From: JAZDIU01 sp043804635
GTDB lineage: Bacteria; Chloroflexota; Dehalococcoidia; Dehalococcoidales; UBA2162
DNA: 31,571 bases
Assembly: GCA_043804635.1 (NCBI GenBank)
Contig: JAZDIU010000052.1
Location: forward strand, 1-31,571
Direction of reading: 5' to 3'
Shown: positions 15,404 to 23,520 of the stretch, piece after piece
Numbering within the stretch: position 1 is the first letter of the stretch
How the letters are laid out: each line of letters starts with the position of its first letter
Notes under the pieces: model-generated
What the model was told of the DNA's origin: nothing
The model's database searches: none
Seen by the model: only the letters and a program-made list of their open reading frames with translations
Made by a program: the position numbers and the translations under genes

Positions 15404-15697
15404 GTGAATATCGGTGTCTGCCAGATTAAACTCCGCATTCCTGAGAACTCATCCCTTAAAGGCAAGAGACAGGTATTACGCTCCATTACCACTCGCGTAA
15501 GAAACAAGTTCAATGTTTCGATAGCGGAGATAGATGATAACGACTTATGGCAACTGGCGACTCTAGGTATCTCCTGCACTGGTAATGACACCCGGCATAT
15601 CAACGAAGTCCTATCGAAAGTGGTAGATTTAATTACTGGCAGCAGCTTTGACATAGAGATACTCGACTACTCAATCGAAATTGTGTCTGTTTTCTAG
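15404..15697 (+). CDS. DUF503 domain-containing protein (YlxP-like)
   Basis: 97 residues, complete for the family: NIGVCQIKLRIPENSSLKGK, RQVLRSITTRVRNKFNVSIA, then the conserved EIDDNDLWQLATLGISCTGN. The Bacillus homologue YlxP lies in the nusA-infB-rbfA operon and is tentatively tied to ribosome maturation; here the context is different. GTG start; no ATG is available upstream in frame and no clear ribosome binding site is present. The MrfA-like helicase gene begins 11 bases after the stop, so they are likely co-transcribed. Confidence 0.88.
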   Translation: MNIGVCQIKLRIPENSSLKGKRQVLRSITTRVRNKFNVSIAEIDDNDLWQLATLGISCTGNDTRHINEVLSKVVDLITGSSFDIEILDYSIEIVSVF

Positions 15698-15708
15698 CGG
15701 AATCAAAA

Positions 15709-18000
15709 ATGGATGCCAAAACCTTCCTCGATTTCCTCACTGCTCAGCCTACCTACGATGGTCAGATTGCTCACGTCGAACATATTCCACCTCGTGAGCC
15801 GGGCTTTGCCGACCTCGACCAACCGCTAGAAGCCGAGCTACAGAAACGTCTTGAGGAATGCGGCATTCTCTTCTTTTATACCCACCAGGCTGAAGCCATA
15901 AATAGTGCCCGCCAGGGTAAAAACGTGATGGTTGCTACGCCCAGTGCCAGTGGGAAGACCCTATGCTATAACGTTCCTGTCCTCGAGTCCCTCTTAACCG
16001 AACCGGAGGCTTGTGCTATTTACCTATTTCCCACCAAAGCCCTTGCTCAAGACCAATTGCGTGTCTTAAAAGAATTATGCCTGCCCGATTTATTAAAATT
16101 AGAGGAACTTACCACATTCGATGGTGATACTTCGCAGGCAGACCGGGGAGACATAAGAAAAAAAGCCAGGCTCATACTCACCAACCCCGATATGCTTCAC
16201 GTCGGCATTCTTCCCAATCACCAGTCGTGGTCGAGGTTTCTAAGAAACCTCGAGTATGTGGTGGTGGACGAAGCCCACATTTATCGCGGTGTTTTCGGTT
16301 CACACGTAGCTGGTGTCCTGCGACGCCTGCGTCGACTCTGCCAGTCCTACGGTTCAAGTCCTCAGTTCGTTTGCTCCTCAGCGACTATCGCCAATCCTGG
16401 TGAGCACGCCGAAAAACTGACTGGCTTGCCTTTCACCGTGGTTGATAATGACGGCTCTCCCTATGGAGGCAAGGAGTTCGTTTTCTGGAATCCACCGATT
16501 ATAGACGAATCTAAGAGCACTCGCGGCAGTGCCAATAGCGAGGCAACCAACTTATTCACCGAGTTAGTTAGCCAAGGCATTCGTACGCTGACTTTTGCCC
16601 GCACTCGTAGAGTCACCGAGCTTATTTACGGCTACTCGCGGGATAAACTAGCCAGGATAGACAGGGAACTTTCAAAGCGAATCAAGCCGTATCGGGCTGG
16701 CTATCTCCCCGAGGAGCGGCGTCAGATAGAGCGGGAGTTATTTAGCGGACAGCTTCTTGGTGCTGTGGCTACCGTCGCCTTAGAGTTGGGTATTGATATC
16801 GGCGGTCTCGATGCCACGGTGCTAACCGGATATCCGGGCAGTATCGCCAGTACCTGGCAGCAAGCTGGCAGAAGCGGACGCCGCCGTGAAGAGTCGCTCA
16901 CTTTTCTTATCGGTCTGGATAATCCCCTCGACCAATATTTTATGCGGCACCCCGAATTTTTCTTCCGGAAAAGTGTTGAGAATGCCCTGGTTAATCCGGG
17001 TAACCCGTATATTTTGAGAGCGCACCTGCTTTGTGCTGCCTGGGAATTACCCATGACTAATGGGGACGAAAGATTCTTCGGCGAGCATTACGTCCAAGCG
17101 AGGACGGAGCTGGAAAATGAAGGCTTTATCAGAGAACGCCGGGGAAGATGGTATCTGGTGCCGTCGATTTCCTACCCGGCTCAGGCAATCGGGATTCGCT
17201 CCACTTCCGGTGAAAATTATGCTCTTATCGATTCCGCTTCAGGCACACTTTTAGAGACTATCGAAGCCAGCACAGCGTTTTTCCAGATACATCCCGGGGC
17301 TGTTTATCTGCATCAAGGCGAACCTTATATAGTCACTAGCCTAGACCTGATTAGTCATACTGCTTCCACCGAACCGACTAAAGTCCCTTACTATACTCAG
17401 ACCAAGGAACTTACCGACCTTCGTATTATCAAAACAATTCGAGAAAAAGATTGCGGCCGGGTGAAAGTATGCCTGGGTGAGGTAGAAGTGACCACAACGG
17501 TAGTCGGCTTCAAAAAGAAGTCGCATTTTACCGAGGAGGTCATCGGAGAAGAACTGCTCGACTTACCGGCGCAGCACTTTCCTTCGATTGCCCTCTGGTT
17601 CGACCTGCCTCCAGAAGCCGTTGCTCGTGTGGATAGAGAGCAACTGGACTTCGCCGGTGGCTTACACGCCGCCGAGCACGCAGCGATTGCCGTACTCCCT
17701 CTTTTCGCCCTGTGCGACCGCAATGACATCGGCGGTGTGTCTACTCCTTTACGCCCCGATACCGGAAAAGCCCAGATATTTATCTATGATGGTTACCCCG
17801 GCGGAATCGGTATCTCCGAAAAAGGATTCGAGCTTATTGAGCAGCTATGGGAAGCTACGCTGAGGGCAATCAGAGAGTGCCCCTGCCAGGACGGGTGTCC
17901 CAGTTGTATCCAGTCCCCAAAGTGCGGCAATAACAATAAACCGCTTGATAAAAAAGCCGCCGCGATTTTGCTGGAAGGGCTCTTAACATCGAGACCTTAG
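15709..18000 (+). CDS. DEAD/DEAH-box helicase with DUF1998 domain, MrfA-like
   Basis: 763 residues, superfamily 2 helicase. Motifs in order: Q-like YTHQAEAI, Walker A ATPSASGKT (Lys83), TNPDML, VVDEAH (187-190), CSSATIANP (motif III), TFARTRRV, and QQAGRSGRR (motif VI). The C-terminus is the DUF1998/MZB region with four Cys (CPCQDGCPSC, then CGNNNKPLDK), the zinc site of MrfA/Hrq1-type helicases. Bacillus MrfA (YprA) repairs mitomycin C damage with the nuclease MrfB; no mrfB neighbour is visible here. Length and order match the family. The ATG has only a weak ribosome binding site. Confidence 0.9.
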   Translation: MDAKTFLDFLTAQPTYDGQIAHVEHIPPREPGFADLDQPLEAELQKRLEECGILFFYTHQAEAINSARQGKNVMVATPSASGKTLCYNVPVLESLLTEPEACAIYLFPTKALAQDQLRVLKELCLPDLLKLEELTTFDGDTSQADRGDIRKKARLILTNPDMLHVGILPNHQSWSRFLRNLEYVVVDEAHIYRGVFGSHVAGVLRRLRRLCQSYGSSPQFVCSSATIANPGEHAEKLTGLPFTVVDNDGSPYGGKEFVFWNPPIIDESKSTRGSANSEATNLFTELVSQGIRTLTFARTRRVTELIYGYSRDKLARIDRELSKRIKPYRAGYLPEERRQIERELFSGQLLGAVATVALELGIDIGGLDATVLTGYPGSIASTWQQAGRSGRRREESLTFLIGLDNPLDQYFMRHPEFFFRKSVENALVNPGNPYILRAHLLCAAWELPMTNGDERFFGEHYVQARTELENEGFIRERRGRWYLVPSISYPAQAIGIRSTSGENYALIDSASGTLLETIEASTAFFQIHPGAVYLHQGEPYIVTSLDLISHTASTEPTKVPYYTQTKELTDLRIIKTIREKDCGRVKVCLGEVEVTTTVVGFKKKSHFTEEVIGEELLDLPAQHFPSIALWFDLPPEAVARVDREQLDFAGGLHAAEHAAIAVLPLFALCDRNDIGGVSTPLRPDTGKAQIFIYDGYPGGIGISEKGFELIEQLWEATLRAIRECPCQDGCPSCIQSPKCGNNNKPLDKKAAAILLEGLLTSRP

Positions 18001-18010
18001 CCTCGTAGGT

Positions 18011-18040
18011 TTGATTTTGTTCTGGCTATCCCTTTATAAT
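18011..18040 (+). promoter_or_regulatory. lgt promoter
   Basis: TTGATT (18011-18016), 18-base spacer, perfect TATAAT (18035-18040), about 42 bases before the lgt start. Confidence 0.6.
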
Positions 18041-18082
18041 AGAAGTTAGAGGTGTTTACCCAGGGGATTTAAGGGGGGGAAA

Positions 18083-18964
18083 TTGATAAACATAAATATA
18101 GACCCGATATTATTTTTGAATGTTAGATGGTATGGCATCTTTATATCTCTGGCGATAGTATTGCTAATCCTGTGGCTGGTGTGGCAGGTTAGGAAAGGCG
18201 CCAGAATAACCTATGATACCCTTTTCACTGCCGCAATTGTTGGCATTCCGTCAGGGGTTGTTATATCGAGGCTTCTCCATGTGCTCGACCAGTGGAGCTA
18301 TTACTGGCGTAATCCCGGAGAAATAATCGGTGGTGGTGGTTTAACTATTTACGGTGCTATTCTGGGTGGTGCTCTTGGCATCTGGGTGTATAGCCGGTTT
18401 AGCAAAATTAATTTTGGCTATTTCGCCGATGTTCTGGTCCCGGGTCTGCCCTTAGCTCAAGCCGTCGGTCGGGTAGGCTGTACTATTAACGGCTGCTGCT
18501 ATGGGACGGAGGCACCATTTGTGCCGTGGAGCATCGTTTATACTCACCCCGATAGCTTTGCTCCGTTAGGTGTTGCCACTTATCCGACAACGGTCTTCGA
18601 AATATTCTTCCTCTTAATAGCGTTCGGTATCATGTTAAAGTTAAAGGGCCGTTTGAAACCGGATGGTTCCCTTTTCGTTGCCTATCTGGCTCTATATTCG
18701 TTGTGGCGTCTCGGCAGCGATTTCTTGAGGTCTGGAACGCCCATCGTCTTCGGTCTCCATCAGGCTCAGATAGTAGCCATTATCGTCCTGGCAGTGACCA
18801 TTTCCTGGCTTGGCTATCGAACTCGCTGGGCAAAAGCGGGGTCGCTAACAACTATTCCTGAAATGCCGGAAGTAAAAGTGGAAGAATCCTTAGTTACTGA
18901 ACCAGTAGAAGTCAAAGAGGATAAGGCTACAACAACTGAGCCACCAGCTCAGCCAGATCCTTAG
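18083..18964 (+). CDS. lgt: Prolipoprotein diacylglyceryl transferase
   Basis: 293 residues, about seven membrane helices. Transfers diacylglycerol from phosphatidylglycerol to the lipobox Cys of prolipoproteins. The Lgt signature appears as GRVGCTINGCCYG (Arg present), with YSLWRLGSDFLRSG near the C-terminal arm. The helix that in E. coli carries the essential HGG reads GGGLTIYGAILGG, with Tyr in place of His. The last 40 residues are a polar Glu/Thr/Pro tail. TTG start, supported by AAGGGGGGG just upstream and MININIDPILF matching Lgt N-termini. The last 38 bases overlap the convergent HdrD-like gene. The lipoprotein at 3133-4041 is a likely substrate. Confidence 0.9.
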   Translation: MININIDPILFLNVRWYGIFISLAIVLLILWLVWQVRKGARITYDTLFTAAIVGIPSGVVISRLLHVLDQWSYYWRNPGEIIGGGGLTIYGAILGGALGIWVYSRFSKINFGYFADVLVPGLPLAQAVGRVGCTINGCCYGTEAPFVPWSIVYTHPDSFAPLGVATYPTTVFEIFFLLIAFGIMLKLKGRLKPDGSLFVAYLALYSLWRLGSDFLRSGTPIVFGLHQAQIVAIIVLAVTISWLGYRTRWAKAGSLTTIPEMPEVKVEESLVTEPVEVKEDKATTTEPPAQPDP

Positions 18965-20945
18965 CCTTTATTTGTTCTTCGGCGCCTTTGGTCTTAAGCC
19001 CGTCCTCGAACATTGCCAGGCAGTAAGGGCAGGCAGTTGCTACCATTTCAGCCTTTGCCTCAATTATTTGCTCTGTCCGCTTAACGTTCACCCGCTTATC
19101 CGGAGGTTCCTCCATCCATAAGTGGCCGCCGCCAGCACCGCAGCAGAAGCTTCTTGAATGAGAGCGGGCTAGCTCTATTCTGTTGGTCGCTCCGATTGCC
19201 TGTAATATGTCTCTGGGCGGCTGGTAAATATCGTTGTAGCGTCCCAGATAACACGAATCGTGATAAGCAATTGCTTTGGTATCGTTTAGTTTGCCCAGCT
19301 TCAGCTTACCGTGGTGGATTAAGCCAGCAATGAATTGGGTATGGTGCACAACTTCGAAATTACCGCCGAACTGGGGATACTCATGCGTTAGAGTATTGAA
19401 GCAGTGTGGACAGGCAGTCACTATTTTCTTTATGTTGTACGACTTAAAGGTCTCGATATTCTTCTGGCAGAGAGTCTGGAATAAATATTCGTCACCCATT
19501 CTCCGGGCGGGGTCACCGCAACAGGCTTCTTGATTACCCAGAATTCCGAAGTTTATACCAGCCGCTTTTAGAATCTTGGCAAAGGCGGCGCTTACCTTCA
19601 TATTCCTTTCTTCTAATGCGGCTGTGCAGCCTACCCAGTAAAGAATATCAATATTGCTGTCTTCCGAGAGTACCTTTATTCCCAGTCCGTTAGCCCAGTC
19701 GGTCCTGGTGGCAGTGGTACCCCGCCATGGATGCTCTCTCGTTCCAAGAGACTTTAGCGTTTCTTGTGCGTCTTCTGGAAAGCGGCTTTGTTCCATTGCC
19801 AGGTTACGCCGCATATCGACTATCTTATCGACATGTTCGATGTAGACCGGGCAGGACTCCTGGCAGGCACGGCAGGTAGTGCAGTCCCAGATTACCTCAT
19901 CGGTTATTGCCTCGGAAATCATATCTTTTCTGGACTCCGCCGGCTTTTTGACTAGGGGCACCGGATACACTTCGTAAAGGTGCGTCTTGAGATCTTGTAT
20001 CACTTTCTTGGGATTCAGTGCCTTACCGCTGAAGTATGCCGGGCAGGCATCTTGGCACCGGCCACACCGGGTGCAGGCGTCGAGGTCTAAAAGTTGCTTC
20101 CATGTAAAGTTCTCGATTTTGGATACGCCGACTATCTCTGTTTTCTCAAGGTCGATGGGGTTTAATGCTCCTTTTGGTTTCAGGGAGCGGAAAAATACGT
20201 TTAACGGTGATCGGACTATGTGCTGTAAACGAGAGCGATTTACCCAGACGTAGCCGAGTAAAATAAAGGACGGTATGCCGTGAATTAGAACTCGGTGCCA
20301 TACCAGTATTTCATTCTTAGCTGATGTCATAAACGTTGGGAAGATGTGCGAAACGAGGTAACCTACCGGCGACCACATTGCCCAGTCGGGTGGTGGGACT
20401 TCGCTTATAGCAATGCGGTATCCTTTTATCATAAAGCCGGTAAGGACCAGGACGAATGCCCAGATAAAGACGAGGGTGTCATCAGGCTTGGTATCGAGGC
20501 GAGTTGGTTTTCTCACATATCGGCGATATACTGCCAGCGTACCGCCAATCAAGATTAAAACGCCGCCAATCTCGGAAACCAGCGAAGCATATAGATAAAT
20601 GCTTTGCGGAGGTAATGTTAGTCCGGTAAAAGAAAATAGCCTGACTATCTTACCTAAAAACAATAGAGCCGTCCCGCTGAAAATAAGGAGGTGCATCAAT
20701 CCCGGGTATAGCTCCTTTTGTCTGATTATTCTGATATTGGCGAAGGCTACTCCCAGAGTGGTAATGAGCCTGTTTAACCACTTTTCAGAGCGCTTATCCG
20801 GCTGCCCTACCATCCATGCCCTGAAGCGTCGTCCGAAACCGAAAGCGAAAAGAGCGATAAGGACAGGCAGAAAGATTGCCATACCTATCAGGATAGGCAT
20901 GAAAATATATTTTATATAGACTTCTTGGGCTGCCCAGAATTCCAA
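18927..20945 (-). CDS. Membrane Fe-S oxidoreductase: NarI-like / 2x4Fe-4S / CCG-CCG fusion (HdrD/DsrMK type)
   Basis: 672 residues. The N-terminal 240 form about six helices of a NarI/DsrM-like cytochrome b domain with candidate heme His (H85, H200, H217, H222). Two ferredoxin motifs follow (C291/294/297/301 and C355/358/361/365). Then come two CCG domains (CC at 475-476 with CPHC 512-515; HDSC about 565, CC 601-602, CPYC 639-642), which bind the unusual 4Fe-4S clusters of HdrB/HdrD. Such fusions pass electrons between the quinone pool and soluble carriers, including ETF in syntrophs. TTG start with AGGAG five to seven bases upstream. Last gene of the molybdoenzyme operon, 11 bases after the small membrane protein gene. 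Confidence 0.9.
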   Translation of the reverse strand: MEFWAAQEVYIKYIFMPILIGMAIFLPVLIALFAFGFGRRFRAWMVGQPDKRSEKWLNRLITTLGVAFANIRIIRQKELYPGLMHLLIFSGTALLFLGKIVRLFSFTGLTLPPQSIYLYASLVSEIGGVLILIGGTLAVYRRYVRKPTRLDTKPDDTLVFIWAFVLVLTGFMIKGYRIAISEVPPPDWAMWSPVGYLVSHIFPTFMTSAKNEILVWHRVLIHGIPSFILLGYVWVNRSRLQHIVRSPLNVFFRSLKPKGALNPIDLEKTEIVGVSKIENFTWKQLLDLDACTRCGRCQDACPAYFSGKALNPKKVIQDLKTHLYEVYPVPLVKKPAESRKDMISEAITDEVIWDCTTCRACQESCPVYIEHVDKIVDMRRNLAMEQSRFPEDAQETLKSLGTREHPWRGTTATRTDWANGLGIKVLSEDSNIDILYWVGCTAALEERNMKVSAAFAKILKAAGINFGILGNQEACCGDPARRMGDEYLFQTLCQKNIETFKSYNIKKIVTACPHCFNTLTHEYPQFGGNFEVVHHTQFIAGLIHHGKLKLGKLNDTKAIAYHDSCYLGRYNDIYQPPRDILQAIGATNRIELARSHSRSFCCGAGGGHLWMEEPPDKRVNVKRTEQIIEAKAEMVATACPYCLAMFEDGLKTKGAEEQIKAKDLAELVAQLL

Positions 20946-20956
20946 ATCGCTCTCCT

Positions 20957-21181
20957 TTAACCCGTCCCTATCGTCGGATAAAAGCTGGTCAGATGAGAAA
21001 TGAAAAAGACTACTATCAAGATGCCGGCGATAGTTAATGCCACGGTAATCATCTTCCTATATCGGTCGCTTATTCCCAGGTCGAAAATGATAAGAAAGAC
21101 ACCCTTAAGCAAGCAATATATAATCGCTGCCAGTATGCTGACTTCTATTACGATGGCTATAGTTCTAATAAGTATGTCCAT
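20957..21181 (-). CDS. Small two-helix membrane protein of the molybdoenzyme operon
   Basis: 74 residues with two hydrophobic helices (about 5-33 and 45-62) joined by a short charged loop DLGISDRYRK. No heme-binding CxxCH or Cys cluster, so it is not a DsrJ-like cytochrome. I do not recognise the family. Its ATG directly follows the stop of the ferredoxin gene, with no separate ribosome binding site, so translation depends on that gene. Being wedged between the ferredoxin and the cytochrome b/HdrD fusion, it is probably a membrane subunit or assembly partner of the complex. Confidence 0.7.
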   Translation of the reverse strand: MDILIRTIAIVIEVSILAAIIYCLLKGVFLIIFDLGISDRYRKMITVALTIAGILIVVFFISHLTSFYPTIGTG

Positions 21182-21658
21182 TTAAGTTTTCATTTTACAA
21201 ACCGGACAAAGCTCAAGACGGGAGCTCAAACTCTGCGGCACTTTATTCCTCAGACGCTCGATCATTGCCTTCGATCCTATATTACTCCCGCACTCGCGGC
21301 ATCGGGCGATTTCATCTTCAAAAAGAACCGTTGACGGACTATCCATTCTTTCTAGCTCAGAGATGTGCTCCAATTGGAGACATTTCTCCGGGCAGACGTT
21401 GGTACATTTGCCGCAGGCATCGCATAATTCCAGACGGAACGCTAGTCGGTTAGTATCCTTTATCTCATCTAACGAGTGAGCCAATGCTCCGGTCGGGCAT
21501 TCAGTTGCGCAGAGCCAGCAGCCGCTGCATCGCGAGTCATCTATGCTCAATTTGCCGAAAGGCACTGCTGCATAGCTGGGCAATACCAGGTTCAGCAGCT
21601 CCCTTCGACTAATCTCGCCTTCAGGTTTTTGGAAGTTCAGCTTGATTCTGTGTCTCAT
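21182..21658 (-). CDS. 4Fe-4S dicluster ferredoxin with C-terminal zinc-type Cys pairs
   Basis: About 158 residues. An N-terminal segment resembling an RRELL motif (EISRRELLNLVLPSYAA) precedes two classical clusters (CSGCWLCATECP and CDACGKCTNVCP). The C-terminal 50 residues have CRECG and LCPVC, which look like a zinc-binding or additional Fe-S site. ATG at 21658 has a weak GGTGAG before it; a GTG at 21667 adds three residues. It overlaps the nrfD-like gene by 38 bases. Its place between the NrfD subunit and the HdrD-like fusion suggests that it passes electrons between the two modules, which is inference. Confidence 0.85.
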   Translation of the reverse strand: MRHRIKLNFQKPEGEISRRELLNLVLPSYAAVPFGKLSIDDSRCSGCWLCATECPTGALAHSLDEIKDTNRLAFRLELCDACGKCTNVCPEKCLQLEHISELERMDSPSTVLFEDEIARCRECGSNIGSKAMIERLRNKVPQSLSSRLELCPVCKMKT

Positions 21659-22820
21659 GTTTCTCACCAGCCGGTAATATCGCCAGGTATTTCAAGCCCA
21701 TCATAAAAAGGAATACTACTAAGGCGATGATACCCAAACTCAATAATGTTTCCCAGGGTTTTATCGGGAAGACGCCAGTGGTTCCCCACACCCCCTGAAT
21801 TTCTCCCGGGTAAAACTCTTGCACTTGAGCCGTTCCCGGAATAACTATCGCTGCTCTTTCCCCCAGCACACCCAGTACCACCGATATCGAAGCTATAATC
21901 ACACCTTTTATACTCTTGCCTGCTTTCGGATGAAACAAAATAACCAGAGGTATGACTATTCCCATACCTATCTGGAATACCCAGAAAAGCCACCACCAGG
22001 GACCAGTAAACAGGAATAAAGCCCCCTCACGCTCTGGAAAGTAGATGTGGGTCAACTTGTCGAAGAAGACCAGGACTAACAGAACTATGATTATGGCAGA
22101 CAGTAATCTCCCCAGAGAAAGTATTACTTTTTTATCTAGACTGCGGTTAGTGAATTTGAAGGTTGCCACCACAGCGATAGTAAGCAGCGCTGTTCCAGAT
22201 GTCAGCGCCGCCGTAATGAATTCGAAAGGTTTTATCGGTGATGAAAAGATTTCCCTCGTGCCGATGAGACCGAAAATGGCTCCCGTAAAACTATGAACGC
22301 CCACTGCCCAGAGAACATCGATGGTACCGATAATCCTGGCCAGCTTCGTCTTGTTTTCCAACGCCAGCCATAAGTAGGCGAGCATAAGCAGTATGTAGCC
22401 CCCGTACCAGATACTGTTGAGAGCGAACATAGAAGTCATATTATTCAAGTAGCCATACATAAATAGCCGCCAGAACTTCTCTGGCCGCCCTAGGTCAACC
22501 AGTACGCACACCATTGCGCCGGCAAAGAGCAAGAGTCCCATCATCACTGCCATCCGGCCGATTGGTTTATATTCCTCACGACCCAGTACATAGCTCAATC
22601 CGGAAACAACGATAGCACCCGCGCTAAGTCCGATGAAATAGATATCCAGAGTGATAAGCTGTCCCCAGGGAATGATGTTACTGATACCCCAGACCTGCAG
22701 ACCGCTCAGATAAGTAACCAGGTAGCTGATAAGTAAACCAGCAACGAATATAGCCAGGACGGCTATCGTTATGCGATAGCCTTTTGATTTACCTTCTATT
22801 GGCGCAAAACTTAAATCCAC
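21621..22820 (-). CDS. nrfD: NrfD/PsrC-family membrane subunit
   Basis: 399 residues with about ten helices. Family features include IPWGQLITLDIYFIGLSAGA near the first helices, FAGAMVCVLVDLGRPEKFWR and MTSMFALNSIWYGGYI, typical of NrfD/PsrC, the quinone-interacting membrane subunit of CISM enzymes. It should anchor the Fe-S subunit encoded just upstream and exchange electrons or protons with quinone. GTG start with AAGGATA six bases before it. Nine bases separate it from the Fe-S subunit gene, and its 3' end overlaps the next ferredoxin gene. Confidence 0.9.
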   Translation of the reverse strand: MDLSFAPIEGKSKGYRITIAVLAIFVAGLLISYLVTYLSGLQVWGISNIIPWGQLITLDIYFIGLSAGAIVVSGLSYVLGREEYKPIGRMAVMMGLLLFAGAMVCVLVDLGRPEKFWRLFMYGYLNNMTSMFALNSIWYGGYILLMLAYLWLALENKTKLARIIGTIDVLWAVGVHSFTGAIFGLIGTREIFSSPIKPFEFITAALTSGTALLTIAVVATFKFTNRSLDKKVILSLGRLLSAIIIVLLVLVFFDKLTHIYFPEREGALFLFTGPWWWLFWVFQIGMGIVIPLVILFHPKAGKSIKGVIIASISVVLGVLGERAAIVIPGTAQVQEFYPGEIQGVWGTTGVFPIKPWETLLSLGIIALVVFLFMMGLKYLAILPAGEKHETQNQAELPKT

Positions 22821-22829
22821 TGCATATCC

Positions 22830-23513
22830 TTATCGGAGATAATATACTTTAGGATGAGTTTGTAACTCTTCTCTCAACCTGAAACTACCTCTAGCCGCCA
22901 GTAGCCGTGACACATTACTTTCGGGGTCGTCCAAATCGCCGAAAATTCTGCCTTGGCTCGGGCAAGCCTCAACACAGGCTGGCACTACGTCTGTCCCTAT
23001 CTTCTTACCTTCTCTTAGTCCTTGGTCGATGCGGTGGAAGCAGAAAGTGCATTTCTCGACTACGCCGCGGACTCTCTGCGGGAATGGCCAGAATCCTATA
23101 TCGCTCCGCTCAGTTGGTAAGTCGGGACGGTGATATTCTTCCTTAGCTTGGTCTTTAAAGTTAAAGCTTCTCGCTCCATAAGGGCAAGCCACGATACAAT
23201 ACCGACAACCGATACATCGTCGGAAGTCTTGAACGATGATACCGTCTTCCCGCCGCCAGGTTGCTTTTGCGGGACAGACGATTACACAGGGGGCGTCATC
23301 GCAGTGCATACAGGGCATTGGGATAACCTCGGTCTTGCCTGTCGGGTATTCGCCCTGAGAGACAGCAATTACCTTGTGCCAGTAAATCTCCCGTCGCTGT
23401 GTTTGCTCTAAGGGTGAGCCATGAGGAACGTTATTCTCCTCTTTGCAGGCAATGCGGCAAGCTTGACAGCCTACGCATTTATCTAAGTCGATTACCATTG
23501 CCCATCTAGCCAT
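22830..23513 (-). CDS. 4Fe-4S electron-transfer subunit (PsrB/DmsB/PhsB type)
   Basis: 227 residues with four cluster motifs: CVGCQACRIACKEEN near the N-terminus, CMHCDDAPCVIVCP, CIGCRYCIVACPYGAR, and a split fourth group (CTFC...CVEACP). This is the standard B subunit of molybdopterin enzymes, relaying electrons between the catalytic subunit and NrfD. It lacks its own Tat signal, as usual for B subunits exported together with the catalytic partner. ATG seven bases after the catalytic subunit stop, without a strong ribosome binding site, suggesting coupled translation. Confidence 0.93.
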   Translation of the reverse strand: MARWAMVIDLDKCVGCQACRIACKEENNVPHGSPLEQTQRREIYWHKVIAVSQGEYPTGKTEVIPMPCMHCDDAPCVIVCPAKATWRREDGIIVQDFRRCIGCRYCIVACPYGARSFNFKDQAKEEYHRPDLPTERSDIGFWPFPQRVRGVVEKCTFCFHRIDQGLREGKKIGTDVVPACVEACPSQGRIFGDLDDPESNVSRLLAARGSFRLREELQTHPKVYYLR

Positions 23514-23520
23514 TTATCAA

